Positions 1-7,545 of a DNA stretch of 44,216 nucleotides are shown here, piece by piece (within the stretch, counting starts at the first letter, position 1; each line of letters begins with the position of its first letter). The notes beneath the pieces were generated by a model. That model saw only the letters and a list, made by a program, of their open reading frames with translations. It was not told where the DNA came from and made no database searches. Where the stretch lies: contig JAFNVC010000025.1 in assembly GCA_017379935.1 (NCBI GenBank), forward strand, positions 1 to 44,216, written 5' to 3'. Position numbers and translations under genes: made by a program. This DNA comes from Clostridia bacterium (GTDB lineage: Bacteria > Bacillota > Clostridia > Oscillospirales > Acutalibacteraceae).

Positions 1-31
1 ATTAAGAATAAAAATGAAAGGAGCCGATAAA

Positions 32-883
32 ATGGCTAACAAAAAGTTAAAAGCACCGGTAAACATTCCGGTAGAAAAAATTCATCCCTTTGAGGGACAT
101 CCGTATAAAGTTCTTGACAATGACGAAATGAATAATCTCATTGAAAGCATACAGCAGAAAGGTGTTATCTCACCCATTGTTGTAAGACCTTTAGAAAATA
201 CAGACGATGAATATGAACTTATCTCAGGTCACAGAAGATTGAGAGCATCAGTGAAAGCAGGGCTGGAAACAGTACCTGCTTTAATTTATGCCGTGAGCCG
301 TGATGAAGCAGCTATTATGCTCGTTGACAGCAATCTGCATAGGGAGCATATTCTGCCAAGTGAACGAGCTTTTGCTTACAAGCTGAAGCTTGAAGCATTA
401 AGCCATCAAGGGCAAACTTCTCGCCAAGTTGGCGAGAAGTGGAGCGTAACACAAGTAAGTGAGTCTGCAAAAGAGAGTGAACGACAGATACACCGCTATA
501 TCCGTTTAACCTATCTCATCCCCGAACTGCTTGACCTTGTTGATGAAAAACGAATAGCATTTACACCTGCAGTAGAACTTTCCTATCTAAATGAGGTAGA
601 ACAGGCGGATTTAGTTGAAGAAATCCGTGTATGTGATGCTACGCCAAATCTATCTCAGGCTCAGAGGCTTCGTGCAATCAGCAGAGAGGAAGGTTTAACA
701 CCTGAGCATATTGGTGAAATCTTGGCAGAGGAAAAGGCTAATCAGCGAGAGAAAATCAGGATCCCTGCTGAAAGAATACGAAAATACTTTCCGAAAAGCT
801 ACACAACCGAACAGATTGAAGAAGCAATCATTAAAATCTGTGAAAGCAGATACAGAGCCCGTCAGGGCAGAGATGCGAGATAA
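32..883 (+). CDS. ParB/Spo0J-like nuclease-domain DNA-binding protein of an integrative element
   Basis: This 283-residue protein has the ParB N-terminal fold signature: an IPVEKI.PF opening, the GHRRLRA motif at residues 66-72 and NLHREHILPSERA at about 101-113, followed by a helix-turn-helix region near residues 140-175. ParB-family proteins bind DNA and CTP in partitioning; copies carried by conjugative elements such as the Tn1549 family are thought to help maintain or regulate the element, but the role here is inferred. I chose the ATG at 32 because AAAGGAG lies 9 bases before it; the in-frame ATG at 14 has no such site. It lies 11 bases before the next gene with an AAGGAGG between them, so the two are probably cotranscribed. 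Confidence 0.85.
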   Translation: MANKKLKAPVNIPVEKIHPFEGHPYKVLDNDEMNNLIESIQQKGVISPIVVRPLENTDDEYELISGHRRLRASVKAGLETVPALIYAVSRDEAAIMLVDSNLHREHILPSERAFAYKLKLEALSHQGQTSRQVGEKWSVTQVSESAKESERQIHRYIRLTYLIPELLDLVDEKRIAFTPAVELSYLNEVEQADLVEEIRVCDATPNLSQAQRLRAISREEGLTPEHIGEILAEEKANQREKIRIPAERIRKYFPKSYTTEQIEEAIIKICESRYRARQGRDAR

Positions 884-894
884 GGAGGTAGCCT

Positions 895-1170
895 ATGATT
901 AAAAATTACGATTTAACAAACAGTCACATTGCTATATGTGGGATGGGACGTATTGATAACAGTAATGGAATTGAACTTGAAGAATACGCTATTCCTCAAG
1001 GCAGAGAAACTGTAAAGCGCCCACCGGTTCAAAACATTCCAAAACAAATTAATATATCAAGAAAAATCGGTAGGACTGTATATGATGTCACCGCAAATTT
1101 TGATATAGAGAGCAAGCGTTCCGTGCTGCAACAGTTTAAGCAGTTGATACTTTCAACTAAAGTAGAATAA
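895..1170 (+). CDS. Small TnpW-like transposon protein
   Basis: A 91-residue protein with a strong AAGGAGG site immediately upstream. Its C-terminal half (IGRTVYDVTANFDIESK followed by a Leu-rich helix) resembles the short TnpW-type proteins found next to TnpX recombinases in Tn4451-like elements; that match is from memory of the family pattern and is moderate. The function of TnpW proteins is not well established. Its position between a ParB-like gene and a large serine recombinase supports a role belonging to the element. A perfect 9-bp stem hairpin separates it from the recombinase gene, so it may be the last gene of its transcript. Confidence 0.65.
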   Translation: MIKNYDLTNSHIAICGMGRIDNSNGIELEEYAIPQGRETVKRPPVQNIPKQINISRKIGRTVYDVTANFDIESKRSVLQQFKQLILSTKVE

Positions 1171-1192
1171 TCACAGAATGGATGAGAATTGT

Positions 1193-1231
1193 CGAGCGTT
1201 ATATAATGTCAAAGACAAATCGTAACGCTCG
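1193..1231 (+). terminator. Hairpin between the TnpW-like gene and the recombinase
   Basis: CGAGCGTTA at 1193-1201 is perfectly complementary to TAACGCTCG at 1223-1231, with a 21-nt loop, followed by GCTTTTC. The T-tract is weak, so it could terminate, attenuate or stabilise the recombinase transcript. A TATAATG sequence lies inside the loop. Confidence 0.45.
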
Positions 1232-1257
1232 GCTTTTCAAAGAAAGGAGTTTTAATT

Positions 1258-2970
1258 ATGGCAAAGAAAGCCGAGAATAAACAAAAAATAACAGCTCTTT
1301 ATTGCCGTTTATCCGTTGAAGATATCAGAGACGACGATAAAAACAGCAAAAAGAAAGGTAATACCGATGAGTCTAACAGTATAACAAATCAAAAGCAAAT
1401 TCTATCTCAATACGCTAAAGAACACGGATATTTACACCCTGAATTCTTTGTAGATGACGGTATTTCAGGTACAACCTTTGACCGTCCTGAATTTCAACGT
1501 ATGCAAAAAATGGCTGAAAACGGAGAAATTGAAACTATTATTGTAAAAGATCTTTCCCGTTTTGGTCGTGAACAGGTTGAAATGGGTAGGCTAACCCAAA
1601 TTGTATATCCTTCACTTGGTGTAACATTTATAGCTATTCAGGAAAATGTAAATACGGCAGAAGGTACTGGTCTCGAAATGATGCCTTTTTACAATATATT
1701 TAACGAATGGTATGCAGAACAAACAAGTAAGAAAATAAAGGCTGTTTGGAAAGCAAAAGCCGATAATGGAGAAAGAGTTTCTGCTTCCATACCTTTTGGG
1801 TATATAAAAAGTGTAGATGACCCTAAACAGTGGATTGTAGACGAACCTGCCGCAAAAGTTGTAAAGTATATTTTCGAATTATGCCTTGCAGGGCTGGGAC
1901 CTTCACAAATAGCAAAGCGATTAGAAAGCGAAGAAATAATTACACCCACCGAATATTGTTATCGTAATGGGCGTAAGTGTTCTAATCCAAGACCTGAGAA
2001 TCCATACAGATGGGTATCGGACTCAGTTATTCACATTCTTGAAAATCGTCAATACACCGGATGTACAGTTAACTTTATGACATCTTATGTAAGTTTTAAA
2101 GTTAAGAAAACAGTATATCACCCCGAGGAGGAATGGAATATAATCCCAAACACTCAAGAAGCTATTATTGATGAAGATACTTTTGAAAGAGTTCAGGAAT
2201 TACGTAAAAGTCGCCGACGAAATTCTGCTACGGGAAAAACAAGTATTTTTTCAGGACTTTTATATTGTGCTGATTGCGGCTCGAAATTATATTATTGTGC
2301 AGCAAAAAGCATTGAGGACGGAAAAGAATTTTATCGTTGCTCCCAATATAAAGAAAAGCGTGGTTCCTGTACAATTCATTTTATCCGTGATGCGGTATTA
2401 AAAGAAATTGTTCTTGACACAATAAAAGCCGTAGCCAAATATGTTACTGAATTCGAACCGATATTTCTTTATCTGTACGCAAAGCATAACACTGCCAATA
2501 GGGAAATAAATATTCGTATGATGAAACAAAATGTAGAAAAAGCTCAAAAGCGTATTTCTGAATTAGATAAACTGATTGAAGGTCTTTATGAATATAATCT
2601 TCTTGGCAAGGTTTCGGACGAACGATTTTATCGTATGTCGGCAAATTATGAAAAAGAACAAAAAGAATTGCTTGCCGCAGTAGAAAACAACAAGCAAGCA
2701 ATTAAAACAGCTGAACAAGAGAAAATAGACCTTGATGCTTTCTTAAAAGCAATTCGTGGTTGCACCGAATTAAAAGAATTAACACCAACTCTTGTAAACA
2801 CATTAATAAAGAGAATTGATGTTCATAACAGCATCAAAGGTGAAGATGGATTAAAGCATGTTCCTGTTGATATCTCATTTACTGCGGCGGGTATCATAAA
2901 TATTCCGACAGAACAAGAGATTCTTGAAACAATTCAGGAAATGCGTGAAAATCCATTAAAAACCGCTTGA
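1258..2970 (+). CDS. Large serine recombinase, TnpX type
   Basis: A 570-residue site-specific recombinase. The N-terminal resolvase domain has the nucleophile Ser19 in the context ALYCRLSVED, the DDGISGTTFDRP segment at about 66-77 and the DLSRFGRE motif with Arg101. A middle recombinase domain (about 185-320) leads to a zinc-ribbon (CADCG at about 336 and a second Cys pair near 360-371), then a long coiled coil (about 425-500) and a C-terminal tail. This order and length match TnpX-like transposases of the resolvase/invertase superfamily, which excise and integrate elements through a circular intermediate. AAAGGAG precedes the ATG. All motifs are intact, so it is probably active. Confidence 0.93.
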   Translation: MAKKAENKQKITALYCRLSVEDIRDDDKNSKKKGNTDESNSITNQKQILSQYAKEHGYLHPEFFVDDGISGTTFDRPEFQRMQKMAENGEIETIIVKDLSRFGREQVEMGRLTQIVYPSLGVTFIAIQENVNTAEGTGLEMMPFYNIFNEWYAEQTSKKIKAVWKAKADNGERVSASIPFGYIKSVDDPKQWIVDEPAAKVVKYIFELCLAGLGPSQIAKRLESEEIITPTEYCYRNGRKCSNPRPENPYRWVSDSVIHILENRQYTGCTVNFMTSYVSFKVKKTVYHPEEEWNIIPNTQEAIIDEDTFERVQELRKSRRRNSATGKTSIFSGLLYCADCGSKLYYCAAKSIEDGKEFYRCSQYKEKRGSCTIHFIRDAVLKEIVLDTIKAVAKYVTEFEPIFLYLYAKHNTANREINIRMMKQNVEKAQKRISELDKLIEGLYEYNLLGKVSDERFYRMSANYEKEQKELLAAVENNKQAIKTAEQEKIDLDAFLKAIRGCTELKELTPTLVNTLIKRIDVHNSIKGEDGLKHVPVDISFTAAGIINIPTEQEILETIQEMRENPLKTA

Positions 2971-2985
2971 AATAAGGAAAATGGC

Positions 2986-3003
2986 GTAGCCCTGACGGGC
3001 TAC
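2986..3003. terminator. Short hairpin between the convergent recombinase genes
   Basis: GTAGCCC and GGGCTAC form a 7-bp stem with a 4-nt loop just after the TnpX-like gene. There is no T-tract, so termination is only possible, not shown. It lies where the end of the first element is expected. Confidence 0.35.
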
Positions 3004-3029
3004 ACCGCAACCTGTTTCCAGACTGTCCT

Positions 3030-4520
3030 TTAGAGTGCGACTCTGAAGAATCGTCTTTTTTCTGGTGGGAGACTAATACTTATATCCGAACATTTTATTA
3101 TTTCTACAGGGACGGTGTCTGCGCCGTCCCTGTAATTGAATACAATCAAAAGTTTATCGTCATAAACTATAACTGAATTTATAAAAATGTCTATCAAACG
3201 CTTTCTTCCTGAAAGACTCTCTATATTGAGGTTTCTGAGGTCGTTAAACCAACGGATGATATCTTCTTTTGAAAGTGTCGGTTTGCTGAGTTCTTCTTTA
3301 GCAATAAGAATTTCTGTTTCATTCCTCTCAGCTTCAAGTTGTTGCAATCTTTCTTTAGTTGAAGAAGTATACAGACCGTCTTCAATCGCAGTAACAAGAT
3401 TATTTATCTTCTTGACAATTTCTTTCAATTGGGCTTTGAGTGTTGGCAATACAACATTTTCAGTTTTCTGTTCTTTAAGAATATAATCTGCTATGTTCCC
3501 AATCACCTCATCACTCAAGAGAAAATTCTTAATCTTTTCAATCACTAAATCCTCAAGCTCTTCTTTCTTGAGTCCTTTTCTCTTTGTACAGCCTTTCTTA
3601 CGCTTGGCGTTTATACATTTATAGTAGCGGTATTTGTTGCCGTTACGGCTTGTCCCTATTTCTCCCACCCACAGAGAGCCACAGTCATTACAAATAAGTT
3701 TTGTTGTAAGCAGGTAATCATCACTTGCTTTATGTCTTGCTGTTGCTTTTTTATTTCGGGCAAAAGTCTTCTGAACTTCATTGAATAACTCTTCGGGAAC
3801 AATTTGAGGTATTTCTCCTTTATTCACAACATCACCGTATCTGTACTCACCTAAATACTTCCTGTTTTTAAGCAGATTAGTCATTGTTGTTATTGACATT
3901 TTCGTTCCGAGAGTGTTTCTCATTCCTTTGTTGTTTAAAATCTGCACAATTTCTTTGATGGTGTTTCCTTCGCGATATAACTTAAAAGCTTCAACAACAA
4001 ACGGTGCCGTTTCAGGGTCTACAACATATTTTCTGTTTGCATCAATCTTGTAACCGATAGTCAGCGTTCCGCCGTTAAACTTACTCTTAAGTGCATTTTC
4101 ATGATGACCTCTTTTAACTTTCTGAGCAAGTTCTTTGGAATAATACTCAGCCATACCTACAAGTACTGATTCCAAAATAACACCGTTGGGTTCATCTGAA
4201 ATATATTCGGTCGCAGAAAGAACTCTAACCCCATTATTGCTCAGTATGGCTTTGTATATTGCACTATCATATCTGTCACGAGAAAATCTGTCGAGCTTCC
4301 ACACAATAACATGGTCGAAGTTTTTACTTGAACTATCTCTAATCATTCTTTGAAAATCAGGTCGATTGTCTGTTCGTGCTGAACGTGCCCTATCAATATA
4401 TGTACCTACAATATTGAGGTTGTTCTTATCAGCATAAGCTTTACACTCACGCAGCTGACCTTCGATTGATTCTTCACGCTGAGAACTGCTCGAATATCTT
4501 GCATATATGACTGCATTCAT
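3030..4520 (-). CDS. Second large serine recombinase
   Basis: A 496-residue recombinase in the resolvase/large serine recombinase family. The N-terminus reads VIYARYSSSSQ with the likely nucleophile at Ser10, followed by WKLDRFSRDRYDS in the catalytic domain. A recombinase domain follows, then a zinc-ribbon (CNDCG and a later Cys pair), a coiled coil and a basic C-terminus. The ATG at 4520 is preferred over that at 4526 because GGAGGA then sits 7 bases upstream. It converges on the TnpX-like gene with only 59 bases between stop codons, and it differs from that protein in length and sequence, so the two are not recent duplicates. An 11-bp perfect inverted repeat lies within its last codons. 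Confidence 0.92.
   Translation of the reverse strand: MNAVIYARYSSSSQREESIEGQLRECKAYADKNNLNIVGTYIDRARSARTDNRPDFQRMIRDSSSKNFDHVIVWKLDRFSRDRYDSAIYKAILSNNGVRVLSATEYISDEPNGVILESVLVGMAEYYSKELAQKVKRGHHENALKSKFNGGTLTIGYKIDANRKYVVDPETAPFVVEAFKLYREGNTIKEIVQILNNKGMRNTLGTKMSITTMTNLLKNRKYLGEYRYGDVVNKGEIPQIVPEELFNEVQKTFARNKKATARHKASDDYLLTTKLICNDCGSLWVGEIGTSRNGNKYRYYKCINAKRKKGCTKRKGLKKEELEDLVIEKIKNFLLSDEVIGNIADYILKEQKTENVVLPTLKAQLKEIVKKINNLVTAIEDGLYTSSTKERLQQLEAERNETEILIAKEELSKPTLSKEDIIRWFNDLRNLNIESLSGRKRLIDIFINSVIVYDDKLLIVFNYRDGADTVPVEIIKCSDISISLPPEKRRFFRVAL
3105..3134. repeat. Perfect 11-bp inverted repeat inside the 3' end of the second recombinase gene
   Basis: TACAGGGACGG at 3105-3115 pairs with CCGTCCCTGTA at 3124-3134 across an 8-nt loop. 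It is GC-rich in an AT-rich gene. It could be an att-site arm or an RNA hairpin; coding constraint alone is a possible but less likely cause. Confidence 0.6.
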
Positions 4521-4591
4521 TTTCATTCCTCCATTCTGGATTTAATATAGCGCGCTTTTTCGCATTTGTAAAGGCCACAGCCTTTACTTTT

Positions 4592-4780
4592 TTAAGATAA
4601 TAAATTAAGAGTGTTTTCATTTTCTGAATTCCTTTCTTGTTTTTCATAATACGCGAGAATTTCCGGCAAGAAGTATCTCGCCAATTCTTCATATGCACTT
4701 TTCGGAATGTTTTCCGTTCCTTCCTTAATTTCAACTTTCATAACCTCCCCAACCTTTCCTTTCGTTGGGTTCTTTGACAT
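4592..4780 (-). CDS. Small acidic protein upstream of the second recombinase
   Basis: A 62-residue protein starting at ATG 4780, 7 bases after AAAGGAGG; a second possible start at 4741 is preceded by GGGGAGG. The main body (VEIKEGTENIPKSAYEELARYFLPEILAYY) is predicted helical. Small proteins of this kind are common just before clostridial large serine recombinases; whether this one acts as a directionality factor is speculation. An 86-residue frame overlapping it (4474-4734) has poorer composition and no good ribosome binding site. Its start lies inside the 3' end of the upstream minus-strand frame, which suggests translational coupling. Confidence 0.6.
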   Translation of the reverse strand: MSKNPTKGKVGEVMKVEIKEGTENIPKSAYEELARYFLPEILAYYEKQERNSENENTLNLLS

Positions 4781-5867
4781 TAACACACCTCCTTTCGTAG
4801 GGTTTTCTTTTTAATTTGCTAATCTCGTCGAAATAACCTTTTTCAATTGTCTGATAGTATGCATAAAGCTCCAATAATCGACCTTCATTACTTAACAAAT
4901 GCTTAATTTGATATGAAGAAAAACAAAAACTGATATTCTCGCTACTATTACGGTTGTTAAGTTTAATTATGTAGCCTTTGTTAACGAGATAATTAAATGC
5001 ATTTTGGGCATTTTTAAACTCCTCACTATCTTTCGACTCGTTTTCTGACAGTTTGCCTTCATTTTTTAATTCTGCTCTTACCATATCCCATGTAAAATCA
5101 TTAACAATCAAGGAATCAAAAACAATTTGTATAAACATTCCGTTAGATATAAAATTAATTCTAGAGTCATCAATTAATGAATATGGGTTCTCAAACAAAC
5201 TTAAAAAGGCTTTTCTAGTTTCTCCTGTAGATTTGAATGAAACCTTAAGCATAGAAGAATTATGTTCATAAATTGCACCATCATCTATCATTCTTACTTT
5301 GGAAGAGGATAAAAACTCAAATGTTTTTTCTATGCTTTTTCTACAAAACGACGGAACAAACATAGTGGTAAGCACTGTCTTATCTTTACAGTTTTCTTTA
5401 ATAGAAAGGTCAATTAAAAGATTATCTTTTTCCGTTTTCTTCTTAATTGCAGCACAAAGAGCTTTCCACCCTTGAGCTTTTTTATAACGTTCCGTAGGCA
5501 CTTCACCAAAATAGCATTTTTTCCAAATATCTTTATAATCTTTATGCAGTTCCGGTTCTTGATAAACGCTTAATCTACCTTGAGCAAGGAACATATCTTC
5601 AATATGAAGATGCGTATTAAAAGGAATGTCAGAAAACCAGATATATCCATCTTCATTGTCTTCTGTTTGAAAAGATTTCTTCATCGAATTAAACTCATAA
5701 GTAGGAATAGTAAGACCTTCAATTGAATAAATTGCTCCGCTTATAAATTCATCATTGATTTCTATTGCCGAGAATCTGGAAGAAGATTTTTGATTAGTTT
5801 CAAAAGTTTTCTTAATTCTTGAAACTAAATCTTTCTGATTTTTAATTTCAATAACGAGTGGATTGTC
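4731..5867 (-). pseudogene. Unidentified gene, 5' end missing at the junction
   Basis: The open frame runs without a stop from 5867 to 4731, but the first ATG (5684) lies about 60 codons inside it and there is no convincing ribosome binding site there. The stretch before that ATG looks like ordinary coding sequence, including LVIEIKNQKDL near the start, so I read this as a gene whose 5' end was removed rather than one starting at 5684. The rest is polar and Phe/Tyr/Asn-rich, with no signal peptide or membrane segment. I do not recognise the family. VIEIK resembles the E-x-K half of PD-(D/E)xK nucleases, but this is weak evidence. Its last 17 codons overlap the start of the next small gene. 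Confidence 0.6.
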
Positions 5868-7064
5868 TTATATTTCGGACTTCAGCTTGCAGGAAAAACA
5901 GCTATATTAACAGATACTGATATACCTTATGAAACGTTAATTGATCTTTGCAACAAATATAATACATCAACAGTTATAGATGGTTTCAACAGAAACAATC
6001 AGACCGTCAGTATATCTCATCCTGAACTTATCAATAATAATCATGCTACAGGTGCTTCAGTGACTATACAAGATGGTTCACAAATATCAACCGTTATATT
6101 CACATCTGGCACATCTGAAAACATACCTAAAGGTGTTGCTCTTAGTGAATCCGGGATTCTCACTTCCGCTTTTTATGGTCATCGTGCAGTTAACATAACC
6201 AATACCGATACACTTCTGCATATATTGCCATTTCACCATGCTTTTGGCTTGGCTGCAGAGGTAATTGCTCCCATTATGTCTAAAACGACTTTATGCTTTG
6301 GTGATAATCTCGGTACCATCGTAACCGATATAAATCATTATAAAGTGACCGCAATTTATGCCGTACCTCAAATCATACAAGGTTTGATGTTTTATCTAAA
6401 AAAAAGAGAATTACCCACCTTAAAAAAGATCACCAACGGTTCTGCTCCACTGAACAAGGAAATAGTTGAATCAATTTTATCTTATGATTTAAACCTTCAT
6501 CTTTCTTATGGCTTATCAGAATGTTCTCCATGTGTTGCAGTATCAAAACCTCTTGATGCTTTTGATGAATATTACAGCGGTAATATATTGCCTTGTTGTG
6601 ACATCACAATATCTCCCGACAGTGAAATCTGTGTTTCAGGAACAAATGTAATGCTAGGATACTATGACGGAAACAATGTAAATAAAGAGAATATTCATAA
6701 CGGACTTTTATACACTGGAGATACCGGTTATCTTAAGAACGATAAATTGTATGTTACCGGAAGGTTTAAAGACATTTTAGTTTTTAATAATGGCAAAAAA
6801 TACAACAAATCTTTCTTTGAGAAAAAAATCCTAGATCTTACATGTTCAAAGGAGTGTTTTGTGTTCGCAAGTGAGGATAGACTTAATATTATTCTCTACA
6901 AACCTGAGGAAATGTTTGATTTAAAAACGATAATTGAAGCTATGCCACAAGGCATTAAACTTGGTGATGTTTATGAAAGATTTGATACTTTAGCAAAAAA
7001 CAAGTTAAAGAAAGTTGTTAATTTACCAGAAATCCAATTATTGAACTGTAAAAAATTATACTAA
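5853..7064 (+). pseudogene. AMP-binding (acyl-adenylate-forming) enzyme, 5' end missing
   Basis: The frame contains the core motifs of the adenylate-forming superfamily: TSGTSENIPKGV (ATP-binding loop with a small change from TSGTTGxPKG), YGLSECSP, YTGDTGY and GRFKDILVF, and a C-terminal Lys-rich segment where the catalytic Lys is expected. These enzymes activate carboxylic acids as acyl-AMP. Homology-like sequence (NEWIVLYFGLQLAG) begins abruptly at about 5853; roughly 80-120 N-terminal residues normal for the family are missing, and the only start candidates are internal (GTG at 6060). The missing part would be at the other end of the inserted element. It ends 139 bases before the repeat-peptide gene, so it may once have belonged to that cluster. 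Confidence 0.75.
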
Positions 7065-7099
7065 ATACTATCCCCCTAAAACAGAAAATTATGCTTCGT

Positions 7100-7119
7100 A
7101 TATTATTAATACATAATAT
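7100..7119. promoter_or_regulatory. AT-rich palindrome upstream of the repeat-peptide gene
   Basis: ATATTAT at 7100-7106 and ATAATAT at 7113-7119 form a 7-bp inverted repeat in the 139-base gap before the precursor-like gene. It could contain the -10 region (TAATAT), but no clear -35 is visible. Confidence 0.3.
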
Positions 7120-7203
7120 TCAGGCGAGGAGATTTATGTCATGATTTACAAAAGCATACCACCTTAGCTAATAAAAATAATTTAATAGGAAGGAGGTGCA
7201 AAG

Positions 7204-7494
7204 ATGGGAGATTCAAACGGAGGCAGTTCATATAGCTACGGCAATGGTTATACAAGCTACAGCAATGGCAATAGCTCTTATGACCACGGAAACGGCTATA
7301 AGACATATTCTAACGGCGGTTCAAGCTACAGCTACGGCAACGGATACACAACATACAGTGATGGCGGTTCAAGCTTTAGTTACGGTAATGGTTATACAAC
7401 ATACAGTGATGGTGGCTCAAGCTTTAGCTATGGAAACGGATATACTTCTTATAGTGGAACATCCGGAACACCGAGTGGCGGCGGTGGTAAATAA
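7204..7494 (+). CDS. Tandem-repeat Tyr/Gly/Ser/Asn peptide, candidate RiPP precursor
   Basis: A 96-residue Cys-free protein. After MGDSN come five 16-residue repeats of the form GGSSYSYGNGYTTYSD, then a TSGTPSGGGGK tail. Repeat 2 is the most divergent (DHGNGYKT in place of SYGNGYTT); repeats 3-5 are nearly identical. There is no signal peptide, membrane segment or long leader. A perfect AAGGAGGTG lies 6 bases before the ATG, so high translation is likely. The radical SAM gene follows after 51 bases, which suggests a precursor modified by that enzyme. YGN and YSN/YSD occur in most repeats and fit the aromatic-X-Asn/Asp pattern of three-residue cyclophanes, but no modification is proven. It could instead be a small structural repeat protein. 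Confidence 0.75.
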   Translation: MGDSNGGSSYSYGNGYTSYSNGNSSYDHGNGYKTYSNGGSSYSYGNGYTTYSDGGSSFSYGNGYTTYSDGGSSFSYGNGYTSYSGTSGTPSGGGGK

Positions 7495-7505
7495 AAAAAT
7501 AAAAA

Positions 7506-7529
7506 GGGTGGTGGCCGTCACCACCACCC
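7506..7529 (+). promoter_or_regulatory. 9-bp hairpin between peptide gene and radical SAM gene
   Basis: GGGTGGTGG (7506-7514) and CCACCACCC (7521-7529) are perfectly complementary with a 6-nt loop. No T-tract follows; instead the ribosome binding site AAGGAG begins within two bases. This arrangement fits a transcript-stabilising or attenuating element that makes much more precursor than enzyme. Confidence 0.7.
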
Positions 7530-7545
7530 GAAGGAGTAAAATAAA

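Larger units (their letters stand above)
1..5855. mobile_element. Integrated element(s) with two large serine recombinases (partial, left end outside window)
   Basis: Plus-strand ParB-like, TnpW-like and TnpX-like genes face a minus-strand second large serine recombinase with a small companion gene, all at clearly lower GC than the DNA after 9400. The recombinases are known from family knowledge to integrate and excise Tn4451/Tn1549-type elements. The right boundary is inferred from the abrupt join at about 5853-5867, where an AMP-binding gene loses its 5' end. The border between the two recombinase modules is probably within 2971-3060. No repeated att core could be identified because the left end is not in the window, so these may be one element, two nested elements, or remnants. 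Confidence 0.55.

Noticed and set aside
4474-4734. An 86-codon minus-strand frame overlapping the small acidic protein
   Set aside because: The competing frame has better ribosome binding sites and a more protein-like composition; this one overlaps the recombinase start.
4731-5867. A defence nuclease, from the VIEIK motif in the truncated minus-strand gene
   Set aside because: A single short motif at a truncated end is not enough, and no other nuclease residues or defence partners are visible.
7141-7167. An 8-codon frame (MIYKSIPP) behind GAGGAG as a possible leader peptide
   Set aside because: Very short, with an ATG-TCA-TGA in a better position just before it; no regulatory pattern supports it.
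7204-7476. 48-bp direct DNA repeats as a CRISPR or satellite array
   Set aside because: The repeats are contiguous with no spacers, are in frame, and encode the 16-residue protein repeat.
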